From the NCBI GenBank assembly GCA_961205875.1, contig OY540822.1, positions 12,216,501 through 12,280,500 on the forward strand: DNA of 64,000 bases, given 5' to 3'. The translations under genes and the position numbers were made by a program. Source of the stretch: Sialis fuliginosa. Its lineage: Eukaryota > Arthropoda > Insecta > Megaloptera > Sialidae. Shown piece after piece: positions 23,471 through 48,765 of the stretch. The stretch's first letter is position 1. Each line of letters begins with the position of its first letter. The notes below the pieces were generated by a model. The model saw only the letters and a program-made list of their open reading frames with translations. It was not told where the DNA came from and did not search any database.

Positions 23471-23702
23471 CTACTAGAAAAACGGAGAAACTGTGGTTTC
23501 TAGTCACTTAAACTAAAAATATACACTTTAACCACAATAAAACAATGTCACTCGACACGTGTTTCGACTTCACAAGAAGTCCTCATCAGGAGCCTAACAG
23601 TTACTAACAGTTCCAGTCTGGATGAGGACTTCTTGTGAAGTCGAAACACGTCTCGAGTGACATTGTTTTATTGTGGTTAAGGTGTATATTTTTAGTTTAA
23701 GT
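23471..23702. mobile_element. Fold-back element with hammerhead-like motifs, 13-bp flanking repeat
   Basis: The arms 23506-23588 and 23619-23702 are reverse complements. AAATATATATGTA occurs at 23458-23470 and again at 23703-23715, which looks like a target-site duplication. The left arm is preceded by a 35-bp unpaired extension (23471-23505), and Penelope elements are known to have an extension of about this size. Each arm holds CTG(G)ATGA, a 5-bp GACTT/AAGTC stem and GAAACACGT. It is probably a non-autonomous PLE head. Confidence 0.65.
23553..23600 (-). ncRNA. Hammerhead ribozyme-like motif (best example)
   Basis: On the minus strand, CTGATGA (23589-23583) is followed by G, a GACTT/AAGTC stem II with a 6-base loop, GAA, a short AC..GT stem III, then C at the expected cleavage position. 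GCTC before the core can pair with GAGT after that C to form stem I. One extra base before stem II departs from the textbook core. The very short stem III is like those reported for PLE hammerheads. Confidence 0.45.
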
Positions 23703-23715
23703 AAATATATATGTA

Positions 23716-24515
23716 TTTAGTATGATTCAATTTTCGATATTAAGTCTCCCACAGACCGAAGCGAAATATTCGCTGCGACTGCGAATAATTCGTGTACTAC
23801 GAATAATTTTCGTGTTCAGTCCGGCGCGGCGCGGCAGAGAGTGCGTTTTTTCAGCGTTTTTATTCACCGGAAATTTAAAACGCGTTCGACAGCGTTTTAT
23901 TCGCTGACGCACTTTTTTGAAGATGTAATTTGTTAGAAGTCATCTTATTCAATGGTGGGCTAAGAAAAGTTATTTATTTTTTATATTTTATATCTTTATT
24001 ATAAAATAATGACCTAAAAAAGTTCCATAGTAAATAAAACAATTATCTAATATTTTTAAAATATACATAAGTTTATCTACAAAATAATTAATATTTAAAA
24101 AATTTTAAGTATAACATTACAACTACAATTTTAATCAAAATATTACCTATTCTACGTCAGTGTCAAATAGCATCGAATAGTGCGTGTATAAGAAAAATTA
24201 AAGACTTGATAAAATAAACGCGCCGCGTCGGTGTTAACAGACTTGCGAATTCCGCAACGAACGCGTTTTTATCCGCGCTGCAGCCGCTCGAGTGTTTTGC
24301 CTTTATCGATAATGTGAGATCGTAACCATTTTTTGTAGAACACTTATTTCAATTTAGTTTTCTTTGAAAAATTAGATTAACGATATCAACAAAAGTCTAT
24401 ATACTTGAAATATTTAAATCGCTCTCCTGAAAACTCACATTTTTGCAGTTATCATGTATTTTATATAAGTGTAAAGAGAGAGAAATATATGATACCACAA
24501 ATGACCTATAGCTTT
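23716..24515. other. Gene-free stretch with CG-rich patches
   Basis: Two patches (about 23745-23910 and 24215-24300) contain many CG dinucleotides, such as 'ccggcgcggcgcggc' and 'aaacgcgccgcgtcgg', in otherwise AT-rich DNA. They may be the two ends of one decayed element. No gene is supported. Confidence 0.35.
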
Positions 24516-24519
24516 ATCC

Positions 24520-25136
24520 ATAGGCGCCGACTCAATCATAGAGGGGGGGAGATGTTTGTTTAAAATGATCACAATGAAATTTTTCATAAAGAAAATTAAT
24601 GTTTGAAATCTCAATTTTATGATTATTTTGATTTTATTATATTATAAATTAAATTTTAAAATCTATTTGATACACGGAATTTTACTTTTTAGTTAAAAGT
24701 ATGTTTATTATATAGAAAATTACGTGAAAATTTAAAATTTTCAAATCGCAGATATGTGTCTCAAACCATTCTCAAAAGTTGTTTGTTTTTTTGAGAAAAA
24801 TAACCGTAACTTTTGAACCAATGAATTTTAGCTGGCGAATTTGAAGTCAACGTGTTAAAATTGAAACATTTGAAAATTGAAAACATTCCAATAAAATGTC
24901 AGTTTTTTTGTCTAATTTTAAAGTATTATACATGTCACTTGATTTTGACACGCTGTATTCAACTTTTCACGTCATTTTCTATACTTTTAACGAAATCAAA
25001 AACACACCAAAATTTGGGGTGATATTTTGTGCATCAAACTTCGATTTGTCACAGAAATATGTATTAACTTATTTAAATCACATGTATTTATTATATTGGC
25101 CTGCGCCTATGGGAAAAAATGAAAAGTCGGCGCCTA
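24520..25136. mobile_element. TIR element with TAGGCGCCGACT ends
   Basis: The left end TAGGCGCCGACT (about 24521) is inverted as AGTCGGCGCCTA at about 25126-25137. The middle (about 24690-25010) is a diverged copy of the palindromic core of the hAT-like element at 27508-28613, e.g. 'aaagtatgtttattatatagaaaatta' and 'tattatacatgtcact'. No clear target duplication was seen. Confidence 0.5.
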
Positions 25137-25139
25137 AGA

Positions 25140-27022
25140 CATTTGTTACGTGACGTCATAAATTTGTATTCATGAAAGAAGAAAAAAAAATGCACATTTC
25201 ATCCGTTACATACTTTCGACTCACTCTGTATAATTTATGTACATATCTAAAAAATGATATAACTAGTAATTTTAACCTTAATTTGAAGTTGCAAACGTTA
25301 TCTTATAAAAATACAAAGTAAGTGTATTAAAACAATTTATCAAGACGAATTTATTCGATAAATGTATGTATCTATCTATCTTATAAAACATGTTACATAA
25401 TATCCTTTGACAATACACATGTGTATGTGGCCTACACATTTCTACTGTTATCATTAAATGTATGAATGTATATTTGTCATAAAGCTTCTGTTTACGTTAT
25501 TTTCTTATGATTATTGTAATATAGGCAGCTTATAACGTAACTTTGAGGATTTTCTTGGAATCAAGCTTCCACGTAAAGGATCAAAGGAGTACAATGTTTT
25601 ATATAGAACGTATACTATTGAGATTAAAACAATACATTTGTAGAAACAGGACCGTAATCAGTTGATATTTTGTTATTTATGAATTCAGAGTACAAAAATA
25701 TGGACTTAAGTGCAATTATTAGTACTTAAGTACAAAGAAGTTTTAAAATGTTAACGTTTGATAAAAAAACTTAAACTTAAATATAATGTATTGACTTTAA
25801 GATATGTGACTCGAAAATTTCACAGGTATAACTAATTAGTTTAGGATCGGGTAAAGGACATTAATTAATACCAATTTTTATTGAAAAATATGAGCCTCTA
25901 TGTGACGACCAGAAAAAATATTTTTCTCTATTATCCATCGAAATTTCGGGATAGGTTATCGGAAAAAAATATGTAGCTATGGTTGTGCGTAGCCGTTTTT
26001 ATTTTCACAAAATGGCGGCGGTTTGAAATTTTGTTCATTTTTAACACCTTTTATTTAATTTAAGCGCTCTTAAAAAATAGTATTTATCAAAATTTCAAAA
26101 TACGGCTACGCACAGACTTAGCCACTGCAATTAAAAAAATTAATCGGTTCATCAGTTTTTGAGGAATCGCTGGAACAAGGTCGAAAAAGGTTATTTCGAG
26201 AAAAACGCATTTAAAGTTTTCTGAGGGTAATAATACCTGGTTTCACTAAATTGACTGAAACTCAAGCATTTTTTCCGTCATAATGGCTCCCTCAAATAAA
26301 TTAAAATTATATGTGTATATCTCACAAGTATAAAAATATAATTTTGACCCCTCACTGATTACGTCCCTGCTTGAGTTAAAATTGAAGAATATGAGTTAGA
26401 ATACAATATCGTATATATGGTGAAAAGGTACAGATAGGTACGAATTGCGAAATATTAATAGATGTATTGTATAGATATTTAGAAATTAGAACAAAATGGC
26501 GGCCTCACACATATAGAGTGCAAATTTAGAATATCACATTCAACGTTACATGTCTATTTGTATTTTTATAATTAAATTAATTATTTTTAACATTCTTCTC
26601 ATAATTTAAATTTAATGACGTCTAACTTTGTAGTTCTGAAATCAATTTTAAAATATTTTCCTACAGTTTCCAATCAATTGTATAAATGTAAGTATGTAAA
26701 GGGGGGGGAGACATTAATTTTTTTTTACTTTCAGATTCTACAATAACCTCTTCCACTCACAGCTGCCAAATTGAAATATTTTATTATATATTGGAAATTG
26801 TAGAAGAATATTTGAAAATAATCAATTTCCGTCATGAAATGACGTTGTCAGCTCTAAGTCTCTCGTTTCCTGAAAACTGAAACGTTGTCTGTGTATTTTT
26901 GCTATTGGAAATAAGATTTGAATATTATAAATTGTAGATACCTATTATAAAATATAATGAGATTCTGATTTGAGAAAAATTTTCAATGATGTAGAAATAT
27001 GTATGTATTAAGAATTCAGACA
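25140..27022. other. Gene-free AT-rich DNA with a short inverted repeat
   Basis: An inverted pair, 'atggttgtgcgtagccg' (about 25979-25995) and 'cggctacgcacagacttagccac' (about 26103-26125), brackets a segment with 'caaaatggcgg'. This segment also resembles 1-260. No gene is supported. Confidence 0.4.
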
Positions 27023-27483
27023 CAGTACCGGCTTTAGCGTGGGTGGGGGGGGGGGGGGGAACTGGACGACCAAAAGTGATTTTTTGTTTCAAATTAGGCA
27101 GATTTTTTTATCTTTATATTCAAAAATTGCTAAAAATATACTACAATGTTAATAAAAATATATTTTTTTAAGAAAAAAGCGACTACACTAGGTTAAAGGT
27201 TAAAGGTTGATGTTTATTTTTTCAAACAAATACTTTTTTAAATTCTTGTAAAAATTATCAGTTTTTATTGATACGAAAAGATCGAAAATTAAAATTTAAA
27301 ATTAATTCGTATTGTTTTTGATTAATAAAATTGTATCATTTAAAAAATATATTTATTTAATTACTAGAGTAAAGAATTATATTTTTAATGATCGACTTGA
27401 TGAACCGATTGTCTCGTGCGTGTTGGGGGGGGGGGGGGGTAAATCTCACCCAGGACGCCAGACTTGCTAAGGCCGGCTCTAGC
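27023..27483. mobile_element. Probable hAT-like MITE with two poly-G runs
   Basis: CAGTACCGGCTTTAGCG at the left corresponds to the inverse of GCTAAGGCCGGCTCTAG at the right. Inside are G runs of about 15-16 bases near each end (27044-27059, 27425-27439). No target duplication was found. Confidence 0.35.
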
Positions 27484-27507
27484 TATTTAGACGAGTTATG
27501 TATCGAA

Positions 27508-28613
27508 CAGTGGCGAGGCGTGAAATTTTTAATAAGGAAAGCATATTTTGTCAAAATGTTTCATAAAAATAAATAAGTACGTAATAACCGTTTTAACAAT
27601 GGGTTTATCGAAACCTCCCCCTCCTATTAACAAAAAAAAACTAGTTATAAAACACTTTAAGTTCAAGCTTTTACTTATTTTCTTGTATTTTAGTCGATAT
27701 TTCTATGACGAGTTGAAGTTCACTGCAGGAAATTTCACTAAAAAATTTTGAATTTTTGATTTCGTTAAAAGTATGTTTATTGTATAGAAAATGACGTGAA
27801 AAGTTGAACTGTTCAAACCGCAGGTCTGTATCTCAAACCGTTCTCGAGATATAGCCTCTCAAAGTTTTAGTTTTTTCGAATTTTTGGAGAAAAAAGGCCA
27901 TAACTTTTGAACGCGTGGTCGGAATTGATTTTAGTTGACGGATTTGAAATCAGCGTGTCAAAATCTATATAATGACATGTATAATACTTTAAAATCCAAC
28001 GAAAAAATTTTGGCCAAAAATCGACATTTTTTTAAGGTATACCCCTTTGAATTTTTTCGATTTTTCGTGAAATTTTTTTTGTCGAGTTTTAAGGTATTAT
28101 ACATGTCATTATATAGATTTTGACACGCTGATTCCAAATCCGTTAACTAAAATCAATTCCGACTACGCGTTCAAAAGTTAGAGCCATTTTTCTTCAAAAT
28201 TTTGAAAAAACTGAAACTTTGAGAGGCTATATCTCGAGAACGGTTTGAGATACAGACCTGCGGTTTGAACAGTTCAACTTTTCACGTCATTTTCTATACA
28301 ATAAACATACTTTTAACGAAATCAAAAATTCGAAATTTTTTAGTGAAATTTCCTGCAGTGAACTTCAACTCGTCATAAAAATATCGACTAAAATACAAGA
28401 AAATAAGACGTAGAGGTATTATAGTTTTATAATTGATTAATGTAAATTAATATTAAATGCTTTTTTGGTTAAAATGTTTGATTTGTGCATAAAGATGAAT
28501 ATTCTAATACTATTTTTATATTATTTATTAACCGAAAACACAGGTTTGTATTATTTTGCCGATAAAGTAAGGGAAGCACTGCTTCCCCTGCTTCCATGGA
28601 CGCTTCGCCACTG
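27508..28613. mobile_element. hAT-like element, 8-bp duplication GTATCGAA, with large internal palindrome
   Basis: The ends are CAGTGGCGAGGCGT and ACGCTTCGCCACTG, and GTATCGAA directly flanks both (27500-27507, 28614-28621). Inside, arms of over 300 bp (about 27672-27998 and 28090-28408) are reverse complements. Small ORFs here are repeats, not genes. It is non-autonomous. Confidence 0.8.
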
Positions 28614-28863
28614 GTATCGAAATAGTTTAATCGAATCAATAATTTAAATGACTGAGTATATTTAGGAAGTTTAACGTAAATCTGACAAATACAAATTATA
28701 GCAACTATTTAATCATGAATAGACCGGTTAATCGTTTTCAAACTATTGTGAATAGATTTTGTGAAGCAAAACCTGGTTTTCTCTTCATCACTGAACGCGG
28801 GTACATGTGTGTGAACTGGGAAACCGGATATTGAGTAGAAGTCATAAAAAATAGTTTACTTTA

Positions 28864-29187
28864 TGTCCGGTATTATAAAGGAGCTACCAAATTTGCTAGC
28901 TAGCAAGCATTTTCAAATGAGATATCAAACTTATATGACAGTTCTTTTAGAGTTTGTTGAAGACTTTGATAAGTTTCGCGCACGCGTTGTAGGTAAATGC
29001 CAACGGTATTAAAACAACAGTGGTGATATTAGGAAAATTATTTTGTACGGTCAAAGATGCCAACTGTGTTACAATTAGTTGAAGTGTGACTGCTCTAAAT
29101 TCCATAGATATTAGTACAGAATTAATACCCCATTTGAAAGTGCTTGCTAGCTAGCAAATTTTGCTAGTTCATTTATAATACCGGACA
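28864..29187. mobile_element. Harbinger-like MITE, TTA duplication
   Basis: Inverted termini of about 60 bp start TGTCCGGTATTATAAA and include GCTAGCTAGCAAG. TTA lies outside both ends (28861-28863, 29188-29190). The interior contains 'agatgccaactgtgttac' against 'aaatgccaacggtatta', a further internal similarity. Confidence 0.7.
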
Positions 29188-29190
29188 TTA

Positions 29191-31184
29191 ATGTACCTGT
29201 ATTGCATTTGCAATAATAATTGTTTTTACGGTCGATACATAAGAGTTGCTTTTATAAACGATAAAATTAAGATGTAGGTAGACTACCTCTTAATTCTCTC
29301 TTAAAGTATAGCAATTACCTCTCTCACTAAACGTATAATTTTCCTTTGGTCTGTTTCTTCATCATTAGGTTCTGATTCTGGTTTATATTTCGCTTGTGTA
29401 AATTGTGAGTGTAACTGTCACATAAGTATATATAATCATTGATTCTTAGTAATTTGTCAATCCACAAAAATAAAATAACGTATGAAATAAGAAATAAAGA
29501 GTAAATTAATAAGAATTTCTTTCTACTTAATCGATTTTTATTAAATTAAATAAATAAGTATCATTTTATTGTATAATTTTAAAATGCAAAACTTTCAAAA
29601 AAGTTGTATGAATTTAATTTTTGCTATTTTTAGAAAGTGTTTTTAAATATAGCTTTAAAACTAATCTACTGTATGAAACATACTGTATCTATTTAAAATA
29701 ATCAAGAATTTGAACCAAAAAAAATGTCATACAAAAACAACATAAATTTAAAAAAAAAACAGTGAATTCATACATACAGCATAATTATCTACATATATGA
29801 TATATTTACTTCCGAATATTAGTGATTCATAGACATGTGACAAGTAACTAGACCGTCATTACTTTTAACCCTTACTCTTATGACGAATATCAATGTGTGT
29901 TTAATAATTTTAGCTTTGGTGATTATTGGAACATAACATTGTTATCAGTTGACGTCTGTGTCTATATCGAGAAAGTTGCAAATTGAGGATGTATTTTGAA
30001 AAAAATATTACAAATATTAAAAGGTTAGTTTTTGTTTGAATTTTATATTATTTAATTTTTCTCCGGTTGAAATTAATAATTAATTTATTATTAATGGATT
30101 AAGTTCGTAAAAATAATATATTTATACTGTCGTAGTTTGCTTTAAAGCCAAATAATTATTAATTGTATAGGTCAGTAAAACAGTTGTTTGTAAATAATAA
30201 AAATAAGAGCAAAAAAGATATTCCTGTTTGTTGAATCTAATTTTTAATTTATTATTTGGCATCCATATTAAAAAAATAACCACAAATAATCTTATGTGTA
30301 TTTATAATAGTTAATAGACAGACGTTTTTAATTATCTTTTCAACATAAAGTATTATAAAATTTGCAGTTGTTTATGTAAAATAATTATCTCGAGGACAGT
30401 CGTTTGGGTTAAATTTTATATTATTTATAAAGTATATCTATCAGAAATATAAATGCAATTAAGGAATGAAAGTGGACTAAAAAAATAGCATGTGTTCTTT
30501 TTTTATTAAAAACGTGTTTCATTTTTTACACATACTTGTATATCATTTGATAACATATGTACAAACTGTACTTAACAGAACATTTGAAATAGAATATGAA
30601 ATGTAACAGTTATATAAAAATATAATAAATAAAAATCGCACTTGAAAATACATATTTAAATTTTAATTGATATAAATCTATAAATAATTTTTAATGAATA
30701 TAGTTAAAAAAAGAACCTGACTATAAGTAATTTTCTTAATTGTTTCTGTTTAGTTTAACCGAAAATAAATTTATTACAAGGGGAGTTTAATAATTATTGA
30801 AAAATAATTAAGCACCTTGACCTGAAATATTTAGGTAAAATATAGACATAGTTATCTATTATTATACATATTTCTTTTTAGGTCACACAACTAAAATAGC
30901 AATAAAATATATTTTATACCTGGTCCATTAATTTATTGACCTTCAGAACTGAACGAAAATTGTATATAGTAGATACGAGAATACTTCTGGTTTTCCTGTA
31001 AAATGTTTCGACAAAATTTCGCTCGTGTATTAGAACTTTAATGATTTCTTTATCTATCTCCTTTTATTTCATAATGTATTATAAAAATATCTCCCTTGGG
31101 AACCACGAGACTTTCTTACACGAAATCCTAACAACATTCTTATTTTATTAAAACATTTCTGACAAACTAATAAGATAAAATAAA
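29191..31184. other. Gene-free AT-rich DNA
   Basis: No gene or clear repeat boundary was seen. A distal untranslated exon or promoter of the downstream calcium-pump gene could lie in this region or in 32055-34551, but nothing in the sequence proves it. Confidence 0.45.
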
Positions 31185-31400
31185 ATGGACGTTTTCTTCC
31201 CAGACAAAAATTAATCTTTTGTCGTATTTGAGTTACAGCGCTTACAGACCGACAGACAGACACACAGACATCATGACGAAAATAGATAGATAATTCCATC
31301 AAAATCCGGATTTTGAAAAATCGGCTTCGCTATACTTACTTATACTATTGTATATTTCATATACATGGTATAAGAAAATAAAAACATACCAAATAGAAAA
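31185..31400 (-). repeat. Dispersed repeat, copy 2 of 2
   Basis: It is the inverted match to 5233-5475, sharing 'acgttttcttcccagacaaa', 'atttgagttacagcgcttac' and 'attccatcaaaatccggatt'. It is non-coding. Confidence 0.65.
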
Positions 31401-31761
31401 CTTGGTAAGCCTGTTTATTATATCGAGTTCGCATCTCCATCTCACCTTTCGCCACGGCCCTGACTGTTAGTATATATTAAAAAAAGGAACAAGGACGATT
31501 ACAGATAAATGATTCTATTGATTTTTTTCAATAGTGTTACAAGCGAAACTTGGTCTCACTGAAACAGTCTCGCTTTTACCGGCAAATATTCAACACAGTT
31601 CATTGTTAATTACATAGCATACGGCTTTATACCCGTAATAGGACATATGATGAATGAACGCATAGTATACAGGCTGTCCGAGAACTCACTTACCACTTGA
31701 TAGTTTTTTGCGTTGACAAAATGGGAGCGTTCATGTCTGATCAAAAAACGAAATAACGAGT

Positions 31762-32054
31762 TTTGATTGGTTGATTCATGGAATTTCTGGTGGAATGTAC
31801 CAGAAATTAAAAGAATGTAATTTTTTAAGCATGTAAGGAAGTGAGAAAGAAGTAACCAGAAAGAGATAGAAACTAGTGGTGACCAGGCTAACCAAAGAAC
31901 TTGTATGTTCACTTCATGTTGAGCGTTTCTGCCAGAACACTAGTTTCTATCTCTTTCTGGTTACTTCTTTCTCACTTTCACACACGTATAAAAAACGACA
32001 TTCTTTTAATTTCTGGTACATTCCACTAGAAATTCCATGAATCAACCAATCAAA
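31762..32054. mobile_element. Fold-back MITE, 117-bp arms
   Basis: The arms 31762-31878 and 31938-32054 are reverse complements with few differences and surround a 59-bp loop. The outer ends read TTTGATTGGTTGATTCATGG. The inner ends read CACTAGTTTCTATCTCTTTC. No coding capacity. Confidence 0.85.
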
Positions 32055-34551
32055 TATTAATATTAAGTATTCTTTTTTTCGATTAAGTACTTGGGCATTT
32101 ATCAATTTTTGAATATTTTTCTGACTTATAAAATTAAAATTTTAAGAACCCCTGGTACATTTAACAACAAAACGTGCTTTTCATATCTGCATACGATATA
32201 GTTTTATGTGTAAAACTTGGCAGATATATAACTTGGCATTGAATACTCTAGTTTAGTGACTTAAAACAAAATGTGTGCAGATTTTTCGTTTGTAAAGAAT
32301 AACATGTTGTGACTGGCTTGCTGAAAATTGGTGGAATGTCAACTATTTTTGAAAAACAATCATTGCAATCGCATTGCATGACCATTAGGCAATTACTGGT
32401 AAAATAAATTAAATATTCACTTTACTGTTTTATGATTCAACACAGGTTATTTCAGACATTAGGTAATATTGTTGAACCCTTTCTCTGCTGAGTAGTTAAG
32501 CCACATTGTTGAGAGTGTTAACCGAGAAATTTCCATGAAAATGTAACGTGTATGTACAGAGCTCTTGTTATCACATTAAATATTCGTTTGATTTTTATGT
32601 TCTCTTAAAAGCAGAAGCATGCTTGACAAAGTAAAAAAAATTATCCTTTTTCTGACTACAGCTCATTGTTACGGTTACTCAATTTTTATTCGAAAAATCG
32701 ATTGAATCTGTTTAATTTCTTTGACTACATAGTTATCTATATAAAGATATAGTAGACAAGTTTGAATGAAATTGTACATAAAATGCGAGGGAAATTTATG
32801 ACAATAAACTATATTTGACGTCCGTTTTTATAGTTATTTGCTTGCTATATAACAAACGTTTGTTCTAGCAATAAAACTGCTTTTTCATAGATACTATACT
32901 AAACACAAGAGTCATTTATTATTGTAAATATAAAGTGAAGCCAACGATTTAAAAAACACATTCGTAATAGTTTATTTCCATCGAGGTTTTCATTTGTATT
33001 CTAAGTATTTTGTAGGCATGCTGTATGTTCATATTAACAGTACATACATGCCTTTTACAATATTTACGTGATTATTTTTACAAACATATTACTGTTGGCT
33101 TACAGTGTATAGTTCGTCTATTGCTATTGGCTATTCCAATCTTATTTCAATGTATTTCCGTTCATAACGAGATTAAAAATAAGCAATAAAGTTTTACAAT
33201 AGATATTTTCTGGGTGCATAAAAGTCTCTGTACTTGTTCTAGTTTTTTGCAAGAGTTTCTTTATTCCAGTTATAGAACTGTATTTAATTAATGTTAATTA
33301 AAAATGTCAGAGAAGTACAGTTATCTGTTTTCTAGATAACTTTTATCAACTTGAGTTTATTAAAATATTATATTTGATTATCTATTTGAAAATATAGATT
33401 AATGTGTAATTTTATTATTATGTACTTCATTATACAAACACCTAGTTGAAATTCGAATCTGAAAAAATATTCAGTCAAAACGTGTTTTAAAAATTAAATG
33501 TAAATCTTTTAATAACTCTGACAGAAGTTTATTTTATTCTTAGAAAAATTCGTCTAGGAAAGAAAAAAAAGATATTGTTGTTATTGAAAATATGCCAAAT
33601 TCGATTTTGTCTTTTAGGTATTTATTCGAATAGTTAGTTTGGAACAGTTTCAAATAAAAACGACAGTGAAAAACGGATAAATATATACAGAACAAATAGC
33701 TAATGAAAAGGTGTGTTTTATATGTAGATTATATTCGTTTATAGACATATGTATCTCGTATGTACCCACTATTTTTGTCGGTATGAAAACTAACCTCAAA
33801 CGTATTGTCGATTCGAAATTGTTTATAGCTTGATTGTTAAATTGTTTAAAGATTCTGTTAAACAATACACAGGTACTATATTTTTATTCATAAAACTTTC
33901 AAATTGACTACTTTTACTGTAATTAGATCAACTGAATTGTATTTATATTAATTTAAATTAAAAATAAATACATTATTTATTTATTTTTACTTTGATGCGG
34001 GATTTAATGTAGGTATACCTTCATAAAAAATGTAAGTACTGTCATAAATTTCCCCTTATGTGTGCATTAAAAATGATTGTATATATTAAAAAAAATTAAA
34101 AACATTGTTTTGGCAGATATAATTTATTTGTAATTAACATTCTATAAATAAATTTTCATACTAAGAAAGTAGAACATAAGTGGTGTTTCAACTGTGATTG
34201 TAATTTTAAAACATGCGGCCTTTTTTTAAACGTACGTTAATCGAATATTATTATTTATTTTATTAAAAACCATCATTTATCGTACACTTTGATTACTTTA
34301 ATTGAAAATGTAATTTCTAAAAATGTTGTGTTGAGAGATTTATTATGTGAAAAGATCTAATATAAATTTATTAATAAAAATAAAACTAGTAAAGTAACTT
34401 CACGTAGAGAAAAAATACAAATATACAAATCTGGTGGAGAAATATTCTAATATAACAATCTGAAAATTACAGTGTATAAATAATTGTAGATACTATTAAT
34501 GTGATGATAATTGATTACAAGTAATAATAATAATATTTTTTTATGTTTCAG
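32055..34551 (+). other. Upstream region of the calcium-pump gene
   Basis: It is AT-rich with no supported ORF. The first recognised PMCA exon begins after an acceptor at 34550-34551, so this stretch is at least partly a 5' intron. The upstream untranslated exon was not identified. Confidence 0.5.
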
Positions 34552-34603
34552 GTTAGTCAGCCAGTGTTAACATAGGGAAGATAAAAAAAAACACGGAAAC
34601 ACA

Positions 34604-46916
<12,313 letters not shown>

Positions 46917-47430
46917 TGATGACCGCGACGGCCCCTCCCGCGCCCGTTCCTGTTCCCGCTCCAGCTCCCGCTCCAGATCCCTTACCCAGCACCCACCCTA
47001 AGGATCGGACTCCGCCGAGTCGCAACGTCGAAGGCCTCGACAGCTGCACCCTGCGTCGCCTTCGCCGTAGGCGGTCCGGTCCCCTGCTGCGGCAGTACTT
47101 ACCCAACTACGCTACTGCTAGTAATTTATTGTTAAGTATTAAGTAATGGTAGTGCGACGTCCCTGGTTTACTGTCGGACGCGAGACACCTGTGCAAGTTC
47201 GACAGTAAAGATTATCACACCAAATCGTTTTTTATTTGACGGCGCGTGTTCGGCCAAGCCTCACCACCATGTGGTCGAGACCTCGCCGAACCGCCGGCGC
47301 CGCTCAATATTATCTTTATTGTTCTTTTTGTTTCCTAGACTTTTCACAAAATGTTTACACGTTGTTTTTTTATCATGAATTTGAGCTTAGATGAAGCAAA
47401 CAACAATGGTTGAAATAAATTAACCATGAT
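46917..47430 (+). other. PMCA: PMCA 3' UTR
   Basis: Non-coding sequence after the stop of exon B; it starts GC-rich with GC(T/C)CC(A/C) repeats and turns AT-rich near 47310. The first AATAAA is at 47414-47419. Confidence 0.55.
47414..47419 (+). terminator. PMCA: Candidate PMCA polyadenylation signal
   Basis: AATAAA about 500 bases after the exon B stop. Other AATAAA hexamers follow near 47710 and 47770, so the actual end is uncertain. Confidence 0.4.
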
Positions 47431-47794
47431 TTGCACTTACAACTATGTATTTCTGTGTGTTTATTATTGCCTTTTAATTCTATCATTACATGTATATATA
47501 TTTCGATTGTTAACTCTATTTAATATATCTTGGATATACAATTTAACAGTGTTGCATTTACTATAGAACCGTCCTTCCCCCTCCCTTATATCCCGTAACC
47601 AACCTAACAATTCAATTGTATTTTCAGCTGTGATGATAAAATAAAATATTTACTGATGTTATTTTTTTAACTTATTTATTTCCATTCCTGATGTTTATTT
47701 ACAGATTTTGAAATAAAAAATGGTTGATTTCTGTAAAAAAATAATAAGACAAAGGAAACGTAAAGAAAAAATAAAATAGGTAGATGATTATTAT

Positions 47795-47800
47795 TTTATT
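47795..47800 (-). terminator. Past1: Candidate Past1 polyadenylation signal
   Basis: AATAAA on the minus strand about 750 bases downstream of the Past1 stop. The PMCA and Past1 transcripts would converge within about 400 bases. Confidence 0.35.
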
Positions 47801-48547
47801 CAAATTTCATAAAATATAATAAAAAATTCATAAAAAGATCTGAAAAAATCAGGAAAAATCAAATAAAATAATTGAATTATAACATAATATAGTTTACTTA
47901 GTCATGATTTTTTACAAATTTCAAACAAAAATATATTATGGAAATTCATAAAACTAAATATAAATCTGTATTTTATACAAAAAGCTTCTGGCGTATTATA
48001 AATTTGTCAAAAATGCATATTCCAAACTCTTCTTTACTCTATATGAAGAGTAATTACAATAAATATCTATTTTATTAAAAATACTGAAGAGATACATTTA
48101 TATAAACGTTATACGCGATCACATGATTAATACTAAATTATTTACATAATTTATTTTACAAAGTAAGACACTTGCCGGCACATTTTTTAAACTTACATTT
48201 CAGACATTGCAAATGTACATAAAAGTATAATCCTTGATAATTTTTATAGAAGACATTTTCAAAAGAAGTGTATAAACTAATACGTGCATAAATTATTGTA
48301 CTTGTAAACAAAATATAATTGCATAAAATATGTTCTTAAGCGTACATCTACAAAATATTCATTTTAGTGATGATTTTTATTGCCAGAAGCTAAACTGACT
48401 TACTTCAGTTTCTTGGTATATAAATTTATTTAAACGTATGTACAGATGCTTTTTTACAAAAATCACAATTGCGTTTTATATAAAATTAAAAATCCAATAT
48501 AAATGTTTTTCAGTGGTAAATATATCCAAATACAATTTATTATTTCA

Positions 48548-48765
48548 CTATACATTATTTTCTACAAGACGCTTTGCAGGAGGGATCAAATGTTGAGGCA
48601 ATTCTATGGGCAGCTCGTGGCCATCTAGTTTGACTTCTATCAAATGCATAGCTAGAGCAAACTCATCAGCATCCAGCAGTCCATCTTTGTCCACATCAGA
48701 TAGTTTCCATATTTTACCCAAAACTGTGTTGGGTAATTTAGATTTGACCATTTGGGATTTGGCAG
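48548..48765 (-). CDS. Past1: Past1 exon 3 (EH domain, stop)
   Basis: 218 nt; acceptor TTACAG. It encodes VKSKLPNTVLGKIWKLSDVD and the EF-hand, ending RLVENNV with TAG at 48548-48550. Confidence 0.95.

Noticed and set aside
24896-25153. 85-codon frame
   Set aside because: It lies within a TIR element and its palindromic core; the same sequence recurs at 27672-28408 without coding constraint.
31610-31912. 100-codon minus-strand frame
   Set aside because: It runs into the arm of the fold-back at 31762 and has no similarity to known proteins.
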